This document shows positions 31,593-44,200 of a stretch of DNA of 64,000 nucleotides, piece by piece. The DNA is taken from assembly GCA_013433145.1 (NCBI GenBank), contig CM024172.1, positions 4,101,213 to 4,165,212 on the forward strand, read 5' to 3'. The number at the start of each line of letters is the position of its first letter. The stretch's first letter is position 1. The stretch is from Ascaris suum (Eukaryota > Nematoda > Chromadorea > Rhabditida > Ascarididae). Both the position numbers and the translations under genes were made by a program. The notes under the pieces were generated by a model. That model was not told the origin of the DNA. It was given only the letters and a program-made list of their open reading frames with translations, and searched no databases.

Positions 31593-34500
31593 GTTCGTGT
31601 AGCATTTTTTCAACGTGTCTAAGAACAATTAAACCGGAAAAGACTGTCATAGGCGTTTGAATCGAAGATGAAAATTTTTGTTTTGTGCTACTGTTTAGTC
31701 GTTATTTCTGCAGATATTTCAACATAATTCATTTGTTGGCTTGCGAGTTGTACATTCATATTGACTGTGCAGTTTAAACTTCCGTATAAATCAATTGACT
31801 AGAGTACCAGCTGATCACGCAATATAGGGAAAGGTTTGATTTATTAATTCGCATTCATTCATTGACCATTTCAATCATGTGACCAATTAGCGAAACATCA
31901 ATAAAAACAGCTCAACGTTTAAGGACTACAACATCTATATTAGAACTTTATTTACTATAACATTTTCGGTTTGAATTTTTGGGCTATCCATATGTTAGTT
32001 CGGTACACTTTTTTCCATATTTAACTTGGGCACAGCTTTAATCACAGAGGAATATTTCATAAAGTCGACTGCTAAATAATGGCTTAGGCATGATGCTTGT
32101 ATAGCATAAAAGAATCACTTCTGCAGTGGTATTATTGTTATCTCACTGGATGTAGTTTCTGATATCGTATAGAGGAAATGTTTTCTTTATCTAACAGAAA
32201 TTGTCACTAATACTGCAATAAGCGAAAATGGAGGGGCAAACGACTCAATTACAGGCTTCCAAGAGCTCTGCTATCAACTGCAACAGTTGGACAGAATGTC
32301 ACGAATGCAGTGGAATATACAACAGCAGCAGCAGATGATTCCACTCAATGCGCCGCCAGTTCCCGGTGAACCATGGCTTTCACCAGCCGTTCCTCAACAG
32401 AGCTTCCAACCGAGCGCCTACGATTGCATGGACCTGCAGTGTTTATGCCCCTATTTCCGAGTTAGCTATCTATAAATGATTTTTACTTAAACTTCGATAT
32501 CTTTTCAGTGGCTACTAATTATTCTTACTCCAACTTTAACACCTTTCCGATAACGGTTAATTCTCTTTATACAGTTGTTATCGAAATAGTCGATTCCGGC
32601 AAACGCCGACTTTGGAAAAGCTGATCTAATAAATTTATGGAATTCTGTCCACGGAATTATGAAATTCTGAAACCAGAATCTATTCTCCAATTCAGAAGAG
32701 AAGGAAAGTGGGGCAGCCTGCTTGCTTGTAGGAAAATCACGACGACACCTTGCACATGCGCGGAAATCTCAGTTGATGAATTTGAGGCGCTAACACCATT
32801 TTTAGTGCAGCTGATGCAGATCTTTCAATTTACTCGACAACTCCTAAAAATCGCTCTCTTATTTATGAATTTAAATAGGTTTTTGATTCTGCAAGCAATT
32901 TCTCATTCAGCACTACCTATGCATCTCGCTGAAGAGACTCCAAATAGAGATGGTAAGGCTTTCAAGGTTAGACCACTCTGAGCGTAATTTCTCAGCTTTT
33001 CGTTTTATGCTTTCAGCATCCTTCAAATCACCGACCCCTTTCATCTTTTAGATCACATAGACATCCCTAGTATCAATCAGTGCTAAAGTAACGCTGGATC
33101 ACCCCGTCCCTTTTTTATGAAGTAATTCAAGGTGTACTTCGAAGCCTTCACCAACACCAACGTGACCTTGTCCAGAAAATATAGTTTTTTCCTCCTTCCA
33201 AAAAATTCTAACGCCGAAAAAATATTTCTTTACGATATTTATCCAACTTGACAATTATTAAAGGCTTTTATAAGTAACAATTAGTACCATGTGAGTGAAG
33301 CAATTAAATAAACCTGAATTAAACTTTTAACTATTCAAGACGAGCGTAAGCGTCGAATATGGCTTCATTTCAAAATCTTCCTTTCCTTGGATTGCATTCT
33401 TTTAAAACATACCATGACTCCATATACTCACCAACTGCAGCTGATTATAACTTAACTTTGCGCTAGTTGTTATGGTATTCATAAAAATTTAGTGACCAAT
33501 TTAAATTATTAATGCAACAGAAAAGAAAAGTCTCTCTAAATGTATTGAAGTATGCTTAGCTCCCATGTTTATACAACGATTAGATGCGAATGAATAAGGT
33601 ATAAAGCTATCAGAGGTATAAAATAAAGTAAAGCTTCGTGCATTTGAGGTTTCAATTTGCTATACAAAGCACACTCCTCTACTGTCTTTCGTGCTGTTTT
33701 GCAAAATTTTTGCTAGTTTTGCAAATTGCATGCAATTTTCAAAGTTCCATGCAAATCATAGTGCAATTATCTTTTGCTTAAGCATGTGTTTCACTATCTC
33801 CTAAATGCATTTCAACCGCTGAATCTGAGGTGGACAGCATATATCCATATGAGATACTGACACATAAAGAGGTCATAAAATTTACAAATCGATTTGCAAT
33901 TATCAAGCTTAATATATGCAATCGACTGCTTCACTCGACCCACCCCCATAAGCAGATGCCACCCAGCCTGCCTATCATGGCTTCACAGTTACATGAATTA
34001 TTTCCCTATGACATCGCAATGTTTATCGTTTGCAGCACTCAATTAATTAAAGAAATTTGGATGCGAGACAGTTCGCAGTAATAGCGATGACGCCATAGAG
34101 ACTGGAATAACGCTCAAAGATTTGTTGTTGAAAAGAAAGGCGTTTGATTTGTTCTTAGAAAGGCAAAGGGAACACGTTTTGTGATACTCTTCCATTGCTT
34201 GTTACAAAGTGCACTTAAATACTCAAACCGATAAACATATCGAAAACCTCTATAGTGACAAATTTTTTGCCCTAAATATTGATATATTATGCGTCAAATT
34301 TTGTTTGAGTTTCCATTTTTTTTGCTCACCACCCGTAATCTATTTTGAAAAAATTTTGGTGCAATAGTTGTTGAGATCACAATGCAGAACCTAGCAAGTA
34401 AAAACTAGCCTCTATAGGCTCATTGCTGCACTTTTTTTTTATTTTCAAGTAACTTGTTTACTTCGTTGTGTCTGCAATCATATTATGTTTGCTGCACTCA

Positions 34501-37500
34501 TTGTTATGAGACCTTACTAGTCTGATATAAGCCATAATCGAAACTTCACTCTTACGAGCCTGTCCCTCGGCACATTTAAAAATACTTCGATTTTTCTAAA
34601 AGAGTCGCAGTCATGAAGATTAACGAGCAGCTTGTCTTTTTAAAACTTACGAAAATTTCTGTAAAAGTCGTTCAAATTTGGGACCTTCTTGATGGAATTT
34701 TGAAAATAATGCGTAAGAGTTCAGGTTGTATGTGTATTGAACAAAGCCCAATAATTCAGCTTGGATAATGGATCCAATCTCGTCGACAAATTTTATCTTC
34801 TTTAGGGTCGAATCGCTAACGGTGGTGTATGTTTACTGCAATCGGGAGCACCCCTACGAATTGCTGTACGCAAAGAAATACGTCAGATGACCGACGATGA
34901 GAGGAATCGGTATTTTGGTGCATTACAAGCACTGAAACGAAGTGGTGAATACGATACCTTCGCGGCTATACACAGAGACGTCAGTTCTATTCCTCCAACT
35001 TGTTCATTCTAAAATTCTCGAGGAAGTCCAATTTGCTGTTTTGCATCCTCGCATTGTCTAGTCGACCCTTCAGCCACAAATCGTGTGTTCGCTGCAGCTC
35101 ATAAAAAACTTTTGTTTAAGGACTTTCAAGCAAGTTATATGAAGCTTTGGAAAAGGTGATACCTATATGAAAATATAGAAAAATATGCCTTTTATCCAAC
35201 TTTGATAACTAAAGAAGGATTGGGAAGAAAGGGTTTAAGCAGAAAGGAATTAAACAGATGATTTCAACATGCTATTAATGCATTTATTTGTAATTAATCA
35301 ACCACATTTCACTTTTCTGAGCTCTTTTTCTGTGCTAGCAATTCTAAAAGGCTCTTTATGACGATTATGATGAAAACCTAGGATCTTCAAAAGATTTCAG
35401 GTGGCAGAAGCTAGCGGAGCACATTCGGGACCTGGCTTCCTTCCATGGCACAGAGAATTCTTGAAGAGGTAATCTGTTCGGCCTCCAAACAACGTCTGAC
35501 AATTCTCTGCTTTGAATTACAGCAATCACGAAATGATGAGAATAAGTTTTAAGATCGCACAGTTATCGAATAGATTCGTCTATGCTGTAGAATATTTTGA
35601 AGCTAAATGATGCCATTACAAGTCGCTCTCAACTTTCTTTCGCGTCGTTTCTTTCAATCTTCTTCACAATTGTGAGCAACAATAACGCTAACTAGATTTT
35701 AATCAAAGATTACCCAAAAACCATTGAGGGTATTTGCAATTTGAAGTAATTAAGTGCTAAAAAAATATGCGTTATTTGTTATTAAGCGATGCCGTCAGCT
35801 AAATAAAGCATGTGCTACATGTTGCAACTGTTGTCATCGTATTATTTTACTTTAGAAATGGATTCAACGATGCGCAGAAATGGTCGATAATTTAAGAAAT
35901 GGAAAAATGGAATTCTGTAGAAGGGACCGCGCATATGCAAAAGCGACACTTTCAATATAAGCGAGAATGTTCATCAAGAATGGAACGATGTGTTTCTTTT
36001 TACTTAGTCTGCATTATTCTCAGATATGGCTATCGGATGATGGCTATAAATAAGAACCAATATTGTTAAGGTTGCCGTTGCACTCGTAAATTTCAGAATG
36101 GAAATAGCGATACGTTTATTGGACCCTTCTATAGCAATACCGTACTGGGATTCGGTAATGGATAACTACCTACCCGATCCAAGAGATTCTATCGTATGGA
36201 GTCCGATGATTTTTGGTGAAAACGACCAGTTTGGGAATGTTGTCAACGGACCATTCGCTGGTTTCCGAACACTTGAAGGACGGCCATTGATCACGAGGTC
36301 TTCCCTAATGACTTTCATTCATGAACTAATCTGAGACAAGAAAAACAAAGCATTGCGGTAAACACTTCATAAAATGCTTTGCTGAAAAGCGGTTGTGAAT
36401 AGTTTTGGCATTTTCCTTCCGTCGTCCATCGTTTCTAAAGCTAGTCCTTAGAAATGAGAAGATACGTGAGAACGACAAGTGGATATAAGCCGAAGATGAT
36501 GTTTGATTCCTCTAACAGACTTAGTCCGTCATAGTTTTGCCGATGGCTGAATAGAGTATAGTTTTTCGAACAACGCTACTGGGACATGCGGGAGAGCTAA
36601 AGATCACTGAAACAAAGTTAAAAAATCATTCGGTCTATGCTGCATCCCTGGGAACTCAGAGGAAACGAAAGATGCACAGAGGTGTTTACACCAAAGAGGT
36701 CATTAAAAGACCAGGATGTTATAGTAAACGCTGCTGGGTGTTCCATAGTATAGTACATTATGTTGCGATGTATTACATACACACATCTCCAAGATTGGTC
36801 TTTGCTTCTCTGAATTTCCAAGCAGCCAAAGCGTCATCAGTTTTGATTATACAATCGCCTTCAGCGCTGGTGTACGATAGCAAATCATTTCAGAAATTTG
36901 GGTGCTGAAGGGTCGTTATTCAGTGAGAGGGATCTGAACAACGTCTATTCACAAGGCTCCGTCGAAAAAGTTCTTAGTTACACAGCCCCCCTTCAAAGTA
37001 GGTTGTTTTCCAAATGTTCTGTTGCTCTTATGTCGATGTCTTGTCTTAGCAAATAGACACTTTCCACGTGCCTCAGTTGCTCTCATAATATGGCGTCATG
37101 TTGGGAAAATCTCATAAGTTTAATTTCTCTTCCGTAAACTTATAAACAGTGAAAAAAGGCTTGTCATTGAATCGCGTTCTTTAAACCTTTGCATACGTTT
37201 GTTCATCAATAATGAATTATTGAACAAATAAACTTGCATTTAGCTATGTGAAGGTTCCACGCACTTGTGCCACTTGTCGCGACTGCTTCAGGAAATGCTG
37301 ATTCCTTCAGGAAATGTAGTTTAAATATTGCTTTAAAACGTTTCTTCATTCAGACTGTCCCTTTCCGGTGAACTTCGAAGCGTTGGAGTATACTCATGGT
37401 AGAGTTCACAACTGGGTTGGTGGCGATATGAAACCGATTCCGCGTTCAGCAAATGATCCAGTCTTCTTCAGTCACCATTCATTTGTCGACTTCATATTTG

Positions 37501-40500
37501 AGCAATGGCGTCAGATGCGTCAAAACAGATGGCAACGAGAGCAGGTTGCGCATATCCGCTTTGACATTCCCTTCCTTTCTGAGCCCAGAGCTGTCCATAT
37601 CGCAGCCGCCTTCTCATGTCACCTAATTTCTAGAAGTTTAAATATCATATATGGGTTGTAGATCCTCCTGCCACTATTTTATTATTGACTTCATAGGCAT
37701 TTGAGAAGCCTATTATTAAACTCGTCAAAATCAGAAATACCGAAGCGGTCGCTCGTTAATGCTCCTTGAAAGGCGATGTTTTTTAACTCTCACGAGAATG
37801 CTTTAGTTGAAATCAATACCAAACTGGCTTGCAAATGTGAGGAACTATAATTCTCATCGTTTGTTTATAAATTTCGGTGATTAAATAAATAGCCTTATAA
37901 AGCTTATGACTCTGAACCTCTCAAATCACTGGCATTATTGATAGTTGATACAAGAGAATATTAAGGCTCTAGGAAAGTGAAGAATAATATTTTAGCCGAT
38001 ATCAAATAAAAGAGCGTTATGGAAAACCACATTTAGCAGACATCGTTTTTTCTTTGCCAAAAGGAACTTGAAGCAATGACCAACGCAAAGTAAAAACATA
38101 TTTCCAGTTATATCCGCCGGATCTTGAAGCATGCGAAAACCCGCAGCATTTTGCGAACTCAGTTATGCGGCCATTCGCTAATTTCGTTAATCGGAATGGT
38201 TCGTCATATTTTGTATTTCATCATTGCTCTCATATTCTCATGAGCACTGCTATAGCCATTATATTTGAGTGCTACTGTCAAAAATTTCACCGACTAATCA
38301 TAAATGCGTTGTCTTCAACTCGAAATGCATAAATCAAAGTAAACAGAAGCTCCGTTTATGGCGAATTGTTTCTTCTTTGTCCGCTAAAGTGCAGAAAGTG
38401 AAGTCTACCGTTTTTTCGAGTCTGGACCGTTTTTTTTTTCGACCACTCAAATCCAAACGGAAAGGTCGAGCATGTTTGACCTGCTCAACGGTAAAAGTTA
38501 TGTGGCTCCACTGCCAGGAAAAGCTTTAAACATTTTCTATTGAAACAGGGAAGAAGAGGCCGTTTTTTTAAAGTGTTTTTTGAGTGCCTTCTCGAAAAGA
38601 TCGCCCCAGGATAAGAAAAAGTTCTGTACACAAATTCGTGGAAAACATAAGTTGTTTGCGTTAGTGTCTTGGGATGCAAACACTCCGTCATATATGACTT
38701 TCTCTAGATGTTCATTGCTCCTCATGCTGTTTGTGAGTTGACTTCATGCATCTTTGCCGACATAAATAAAGATAACAATCACATGCTCGAAGGCCAAATC
38801 AAAGGGCATCACAAGAAGTAGTGCACCTTGGATAAAAAAGGAAAGGAAAAGAGATAAGAGTTGCTATTCCAAAACAAGCAAACAGCACGACCTGCAGTGC
38901 TAAAAAACAAATTACTTATGTTTCCTACGGGACTAGTTGGCAAACGGCTTTACAGGAAGCTGGATGATTGGGCCAGTTGAAATAAAGGCCTCTTCTGAAT
39001 TCAGGCCGTAAAAATCGTTGCACTGTCAGCATTGTCATGCTTTTTCAACGACCTGTGAAGAAAAGAATGCTTTTCCTTTTCAGGCCTCTCAAATGCATAT
39101 ACGGATAATATGTACACTTTTGCTGCACGACCGACGTGTGGCCCGCGCGATGCAAGTTGCGGCTCAAACTTCCTCTTTTGCGATTTCCACCACGGGCCAC
39201 CTCACTGTGTCTCGAAGATCAAGATGAACGGTCTCTGCCGTGGATTCGAGGGACTGAATGCATGTTTCGGCGGCGTTTGTCTGAATGGCTTTTGCAGACC
39301 AGGCGTCTTCCAAGCGGTATAGCTTTCGAAACATCGGGGAAAAACAACAAAAACTAGGGGTGCTAACCAAGTAACACGATTGTCGTTACATCTTTTCAGC
39401 AGCTTTAGATTCGGATTTTGATGCAAAAAACATTTTCACAGCGTGCTAGTCAAATACTCGAACTAAGGTGGTGAAACTTTGAAATAAAGTCAAAATGAGG
39501 CCATGCACAATGATATCATAATGAAGTTATTCAGATTTATTCCTATGCACGATTTCAAAAAAAAGCTGTCATTTTTGTATCATGAAATAGAACGCTTCGA
39601 AGATTCGTTTTTACATCAATATTTAGTCAGCTTTACGACCACATTTACGCAATGACTGATGGTCATTTATGCAGCTTTGAGCTCGGCTAAACTATCAAAT
39701 CGCAAAGATTATGTTCAGTGGAGTGGCATATATAACACCATGGAAGATCTACATTCTGGTCGCTTTTGTCGGCAAAGCTCGCACGCAAAGTTCATCGAAA
39801 TTTCAGCATGAGATGCTTGATTAACGTAATAAAGTAAGATGGCATTTAAGTAAATACAGCATTATATGATTTCCAGGCGATGCCAACCATGCCAAGTGTA
39901 CCAATACAGTTGCCAACAAAACACAACGAAACAAGAGCTCTCTCGAAGAGTGGCACTACGCCGAAACGTAACGGCAATCACTCGCGTTCGAGCGCATTCG
40001 TCAACACTCTGTCAGGACTTATTCTTCAGACGGCTCCTCCGGCACATCAACTTGTAAATGCTTTTGCTCTATACTTAATAATCCGATAAAGTAGTGCTCA
40101 TGAGAGAAAAATTTCGGTTTGCTTATACTAGTGAGTGGGAAACAAAGGAATCGAGTGGGTAACGTTTTGCAACCGCCATATGAACAATTAATACACCATT
40201 CGTACTCAAATCCAATTTTCTCGTAGCACCAAATAACAACAGGGCGATGAATAACGCGATTGCTTTTATTTAACGGCAGAAATACGTTCTAGGTTCAATT
40301 CGCCTTTATCTTGATGGTGCATAGAGTTATTTCTTGCTTTCTACTCTGTCCTTACTGTATATCCCCAAGAATGTATAATACTCATGTGAGGGACCACCAC
40401 AAAAGCACTGAATAGAAGTTGACCACTTCTGCATTTCTTAGTTCGCTAACAAAGTTAACTTTTGTTTTCAGAAAAGCATGCCAGCGATGTCCGGTTGTTT

Positions 40501-41274
40501 CAACGATGATCCGTGCTGTAGTCTATGGGCAGCAAAGGGTGAGTGCCCCAAGAACAAACGGTTCATGAACAAGTTCTGCAAAAGAAGCTGTGGTGTTTGC
40601 AAGAGCAACACGCCTAATCGTAAAGGTAGTCTTTGAGTTGAGCGTTTCTTAGAAGATACTTCATTAGTTGTTGCATTAGAATTGCAAGCAGGTTAACTGC
40701 AATTATATGCCAACTCATCAACTCTTTCCTTCATGACGTTCCCGTGCACACCGAGCAAACCTTCTGCTCAAACTTTAAAGAAGAAAGATGAGCATAAAAG
40801 GGTGAATGGGCGTTATTCCGAGGAAATACGGATCAGTTAACAAGGAATTCTTAAACCGGTCCCTTTTGTGCAGCTAACCCATCTACTGCTGCAGGGTGAG
40901 ATGTTTCCTTGATGAGGTGTTCAATTAGCTAAAGCGCTCCACAAATTGCTGTTACAGAGACTTCGATAGAGCGTCGTTCTCCCGTTCATTGTTTTGCATG
41001 CTTCTATTGAATTTTCTCTAGCTAGCGCACTCACATTCCAAGTGCCCCATTTAAGCAGCCTTCCTTTCAGGATGAAGCATTAGGCGTGACAACTGTGGAG
41101 TGCTCTCTTTCAGGTTGCTTTGATCGTCACATCTCCTGTCCTTACTTCCACAACCGTGGTGATTGCACACGCAAACGTCAGTGGATGGCCGAGAATTGCC
41201 AGTTTAGTTGTGGATGGTGTAATGTATCTCCGCAAAAATTGTGTGCTCGCGTGGCACGTATGAGTCGCATGTAG
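31499..41274 (+). CDS. Secreted tyrosinase (type 3 copper oxidase) with two C-terminal ShK domains, 12 exons, complete
   Basis: Exons by hand: 31499-31592, 32198-32460, 34806-34979, 35401-35468, 36097-36297, 36894-36997, 37354-37544, 38108-38198, 39084-39316, 39877-40053, 40472-40625, 41114-41274. All junctions are GT/AG, all phases match, and the total is 1911 nt (636 aa plus stop). The order is signal peptide (1-18), N-terminal Cys-rich part, copper-A site (H175, H185, H194), copper-B site (H316, H320, H343), Cys-rich module (about 411-470), Ser/Thr/Pro linker, ShK1 (541-575) and ShK2 (585-619). Copper-B matches the tyrosinase signature as [12 protein letters not shown] and copper-A as [13 protein letters not shown]. 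By family knowledge it oxidises phenols outside the cell; in nematodes such enzymes are linked to cuticle and eggshell hardening. The layout resembles the C. elegans tyr family. Its neighbour on the right is convergent and unrelated. Identity is very sure; the exon-1 donor (GTTCGT) is the softest join. Confidence 0.95.
32198..32460 (+). CDS. Tyrosinase exon 2: N-terminal Cys/Gln-rich region
   Basis: Starts after CTAACAG and codes residues 32-119. It contains [12 protein letters not shown], a Gln run, a Pro-rich stretch and [14 protein letters not shown], the conserved Cys motif that precedes the oxidase domain in nematode family members. The donor is GTTAGC in phase 0. N46-D-S is a possible N-glycosylation site. 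Confidence 0.92.
32461..34805 (+). other. Tyrosinase intron 2 (2345 bases)
   Basis: The longest intron of the gene. It contains short open frames (32637-32981, 33830-34081) without known motifs and no evident mobile element. Confidence 0.7.
34806..34979 (+). CDS. Tyrosinase exon 3: start of oxidase domain, first copper-A histidine
   Basis: Codes residues 120-177, opening with Gly that completes the CPYFRG motif. It includes [17 protein letters not shown], typical of the helix ahead of the copper-A site, and ends at AAIHRD, where H175 is the first copper ligand. Acceptor TTCTTTAG, donor GTCAGT, both phase 0. Confidence 0.93.
35401..35468 (+). CDS. Tyrosinase exon 4: copper-A signature
   Basis: This 68-base exon codes [20 protein letters not shown] and LK. 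H185 and H194 complete the three copper-A ligands. Acceptor GATTTCAG; the donor GTAATC in phase 2 splits an Arg codon. Confidence 0.95.
36097..36297 (+). CDS. Tyrosinase exon 5: oxidase core between the copper sites
   Basis: Codes residues 201-266, including [14 protein letters not shown] and [13 protein letters not shown], the conserved core that follows copper-A. Acceptor TTTCAG; the donor GTCTTC in phase 2 is non-consensus but is forced by the frame of the next exon. Confidence 0.93.
36894..36997 (+). CDS. Tyrosinase exon 6: linker to copper-B
   Basis: A 104-base exon coding [20 protein letters not shown] and [14 protein letters not shown]. It was found because it is the only stretch in the gap that takes phase 2 in and gives phase 1 out with TTTCAG and GTAGGT sites. 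It bridges the core to the copper-B exon with no residue missing. Confidence 0.88.
37354..37544 (+). CDS. Tyrosinase exon 7: copper-B site
   Basis: Codes [20 protein letters not shown] followed by the [12 protein letters not shown] signature and a Gln/Arg-rich helix. H316, H320 and H343 are the copper-B ligands. Acceptor CATTCAG, donor GTTGCG, ending in phase 0. Confidence 0.95.
38108..38198 (+). CDS. Tyrosinase exon 8: post-copper-B helix
   Basis: Codes [20 protein letters not shown] and [10 protein letters not shown]. This is the conserved segment between copper-B and the Cys-rich module. Acceptor TTTCCAG; donor GTTCGT in phase 1. Confidence 0.88.
39084..39316 (+). CDS. Tyrosinase exon 9: Cys-rich module
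   Basis: Codes residues 397-473. Cysteines are regularly spaced through [37 protein letters not shown] and [13 protein letters not shown], the compact disulfide module that follows the oxidase domain in nematode tyrosinases. Acceptor TTTTCAG, donor GTATAG. Confidence 0.92.
39877..40053 (+). CDS. Tyrosinase exon 10: Ser/Thr/Pro-rich linker
   Basis: Codes 59 residues with no cysteine, rich in Ser, Thr, Pro and Lys/Arg, with sequons at N490-E-T and N507-H-S. It is probably a flexible, glycosylated spacer between the oxidase and the ShK domains. Flanked by TTTCCAG and GTAAAT. The exon is supported by phase, not by family conservation. Confidence 0.75.
40472..40625 (+). CDS. Tyrosinase exon 11: first ShK domain
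   Basis: Carries the whole ShK1 (residues 541-575): [17 protein letters not shown] then [19 protein letters not shown]. It has seven cysteines instead of six; C547 is the extra one next to C548. ShK domains act as disulfide-rich protein-interaction or channel-binding modules. Acceptor TTTTCAG, donor GTAGTC in phase 1. Confidence 0.93.
41114..41274 (+). CDS. Tyrosinase exon 12: second ShK domain and stop
   Basis: Carries ShK2 (residues 585-619) as [17 protein letters not shown] and the six-Cys pattern ending CQFSCGWC. A 17-residue basic tail follows, with one more cysteine at C627, before TAG. Acceptor CTTTCAG. No AATAAA lies within the next kilobase; the first is at 42401, so the poly(A) site is unknown. 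Confidence 0.93.
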
Positions 41275-44200
41275 ATACTGTCCTCTGCTCACGTTTTCTA
41301 CGTTGTTGAGCTTTTTGTTTGGTAACCTCCGTCAGTGCCTGAGTGTTGTACCTTGCCACAAGGTCACCATTAGCATATCGGTCCACTTTCATGTATCTCA
41401 TATTGCGGTACGTGAAACGGCGGACGTTCTGCAGATAGTGTGATTCTATTCATGAAGTTCTCCAACACAAATTGTGTCACAATTGCTAAGCGGCCTCCCG
41501 TAGAACTGAAATCAACCAGTCTTGAAACAATTTTCTTGTGATGTGTCGTTTGCGAGACAAATTTTCATACCGGCGATCATTCACGCTGCTCAAAAACAAT
41601 AACCTGGACACATCTAGTGTCAATGCTCTAAAACTGGTCGTCTCATATTACTACTCGAATCATGTGAGACCGAAAGACTAACCGCAAAACGCTAGAAACC
41701 GATCAGCGTCGTATGAAGAACATGATATGAAGATCCCTTCAACATATCCAAGCCATTTCGCGCGTTCAACTTGACCTCTGATAAAACACTACTGTTCCTC
41801 ACAGTCTTCATATTCGTGAATAGTTTAACTGGGAACCCTGAGTGATACTGTATAAAAAATACTGAAAACATTCCGAAGCAACTGCTCAATTATGCTCAAT
41901 GCTTCGACTACTGACTTTGACGAATATACACAAAAAGAAAATTACTGTTGCTGGATGCATCATAAACGCCTTCCAATTTTTCATTTTAGCCCGACCAACA
42001 CGGACGTGAGGTAAGGCCGCAAAGCTAACAGAGATTCTCATAAAAATTGATTGCTGGCTCCCCCATGCTTGATGTAATGTGAGTGACCGCATCCTTAGTC
42101 GTTCCACCGTAGGTGTAATCCATCGAACGAAGCATTCATAGAATGACCGGCCCTGCTCCAGTCCCTCCTCCCTCCCGCCATGTTGCCCTTAATCCGAGAT
42201 TGCTCTTTCACACCAGTGTCCTTCTTCGGCACACTTCGCAGGACGGAGAATTGCCATCGAATGCCCACTGTGTGGGCTCATCACTTTCTTGCCCACTGTT
42301 TGTCTACTGCCACCTCTTTCCACTATTTTCTTGTTTAGTTACATTGCGCTTGTTTCCAAAGCGCGATGCTCTTCGAGATTTGATGTTTTCTGTTCAGGAC
42401 AATAAAATGTGTATACTAAGATGCTGTAATCAGCGTCTCACCATTACGCTAATCTTTATCCCCACCACTGTGCAAGTGCACTACTCAATGATTTCACGAA
42501 CTGCACATTCCCCGTGGTACGAAGCCGTCAACGACGATCTCAATCTCCCGTCTACACGGTGCTAACAAAGTAGACGAAACAAAGGAGGTGAAGAACCCGA
42601 TGACGTAGTGTTTTAGAGCATTATGCATCTAGCTGCTATCCATTAATATGACAAAGCACTTTTAAAGCTAATAAAACGCTCTGTTATGTTAACTGTATGA
42701 AATATCCTCTTACATCTCTTCCACGTACCAGTGACAGAACAATACATTAGCCCCAACGGATAGTAACAAACAGCTTCCCTCGCCTTCTCTTTATTGTGCC
42801 GAAAAAGAAACAACTTTCGCATCGGAACTCTTGTTATCGTACTTAAATAATCTCTCCTACACAACTGTGTCTACGAGCACCATTCACTGGCGTCACGAGA
42901 TGGAACTCAACGCTTCATGTGTAAATGAGATGCCATATATAGAAACTTTGTAAGACCGAATTCATTCACAAACACACTTCTCTTGTATTAGTTATATGAA
43001 GATAACGAGAACTACATGTCCATATAAGGAGGAATACGCCATACAATATCAAAACGTGATTTATGAGAAAGTATTAAACAAAAGAAACATGATACGCAAC
43101 GTAATCAATAGTGGAATGGAGCATGTTAAAAAGCCTTCTTCCATTTTTCCCGCTGAAACTCATAGAAGCATATTTCTGTCACAAAAGAATCCAACAAGCA
43201 CTGCATAACGCATATATTAGTAAGTTGTTTTTAAAGTCTGCCATTTCTTAAAAGTTGTTTCTATAAACGGAGGCGACCGGAAGACAGATCCGTTGGGCTC
43301 ATGATCAGGGCACTTGTTCGTGGGTGCTCGGTCTCTAGCTAAGAAATCACGCCATCTATTTTGTTCACCTTTCTCTAACGTCCTCGTTCGAAATGAAATG
43401 AGGATCAGTGACAAATGTTGAACACATAGTACATTTCGGACGTTCCGAGGTTTCCAATGGACTCCAACAAAAGTCAAAACCGGTGATCCAGTCCGCTCGG
43501 CCGATTACAAAACCGAAGCTTTCTATTATCTCAAGATGTCGCAGCTCGACGATAAGTCAAGGCTGGGTCCCCCGATAGCACAAATAATGATGAGTCAGCA
43601 AAGAACCTCTTCATCCGAAAAAAGAATCCCGAAAATTCTGCGAGAACGCTCCGAGGTACACGACCACAAATCGTATGTAGTTTCGGGAGGCGAAACGAAC
43701 ATTTAGAGCGTCTTAATACCAAAAAAAAAAAAAGCTGAACGCAAGAAAATGCACATTCCAAAGCGTTTCAAAACGAATAGAACCGACGATCCAAAATTCA
43801 CGAAAAAGTGTTTCTCTTGAAGTGAAATTCGACCTCTTACGAGGCAGCAGGAATCGGATGATGGGAAGAAGAGGAATAACAAATATCCCCGTCACCACGC
43901 ACATGTCATGAAATACTACATGAGTACCGCAGAAGAAAGAAACAAATAAACACTTAGAAAGTAATTGTAGCGAAAAGAAATTCAGTAAAAACAACAAAAC
44001 CACGAGGAGACGGCTGTTGTACGATATTTTGATCACTCCAGCGTTAGGTACCTGAAAATTGCCTATTGAAAGAATTATTCTTTTTGCCATAAGAACGATT
44101 AATACTATGCTATTCGCGATATTTGACACAGCTCAAAACTTCGACGTCATCTCATCCGCCCAATCTTTAACTTCAACGTGTAACACTTCAAAAATTAGAA

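Noticed and set aside
32637..32981. 114-codon frame inside tyrosinase intron 2
   Set aside because: No motif; including it would break the phase-0 join between exons 2 and 3.
42143..42565. 140-codon plus-strand frame after the tyrosinase gene
   Set aside because: No motif and no acceptor consistent with extension of the tyrosinase, which already has a stop.
43713..44129. 138-codon minus-strand frame with three hydrophobic stretches, at first glance a chemoreceptor fragment
   Set aside because: No family signature, and part of it is produced by a poly-A run read on the other strand.
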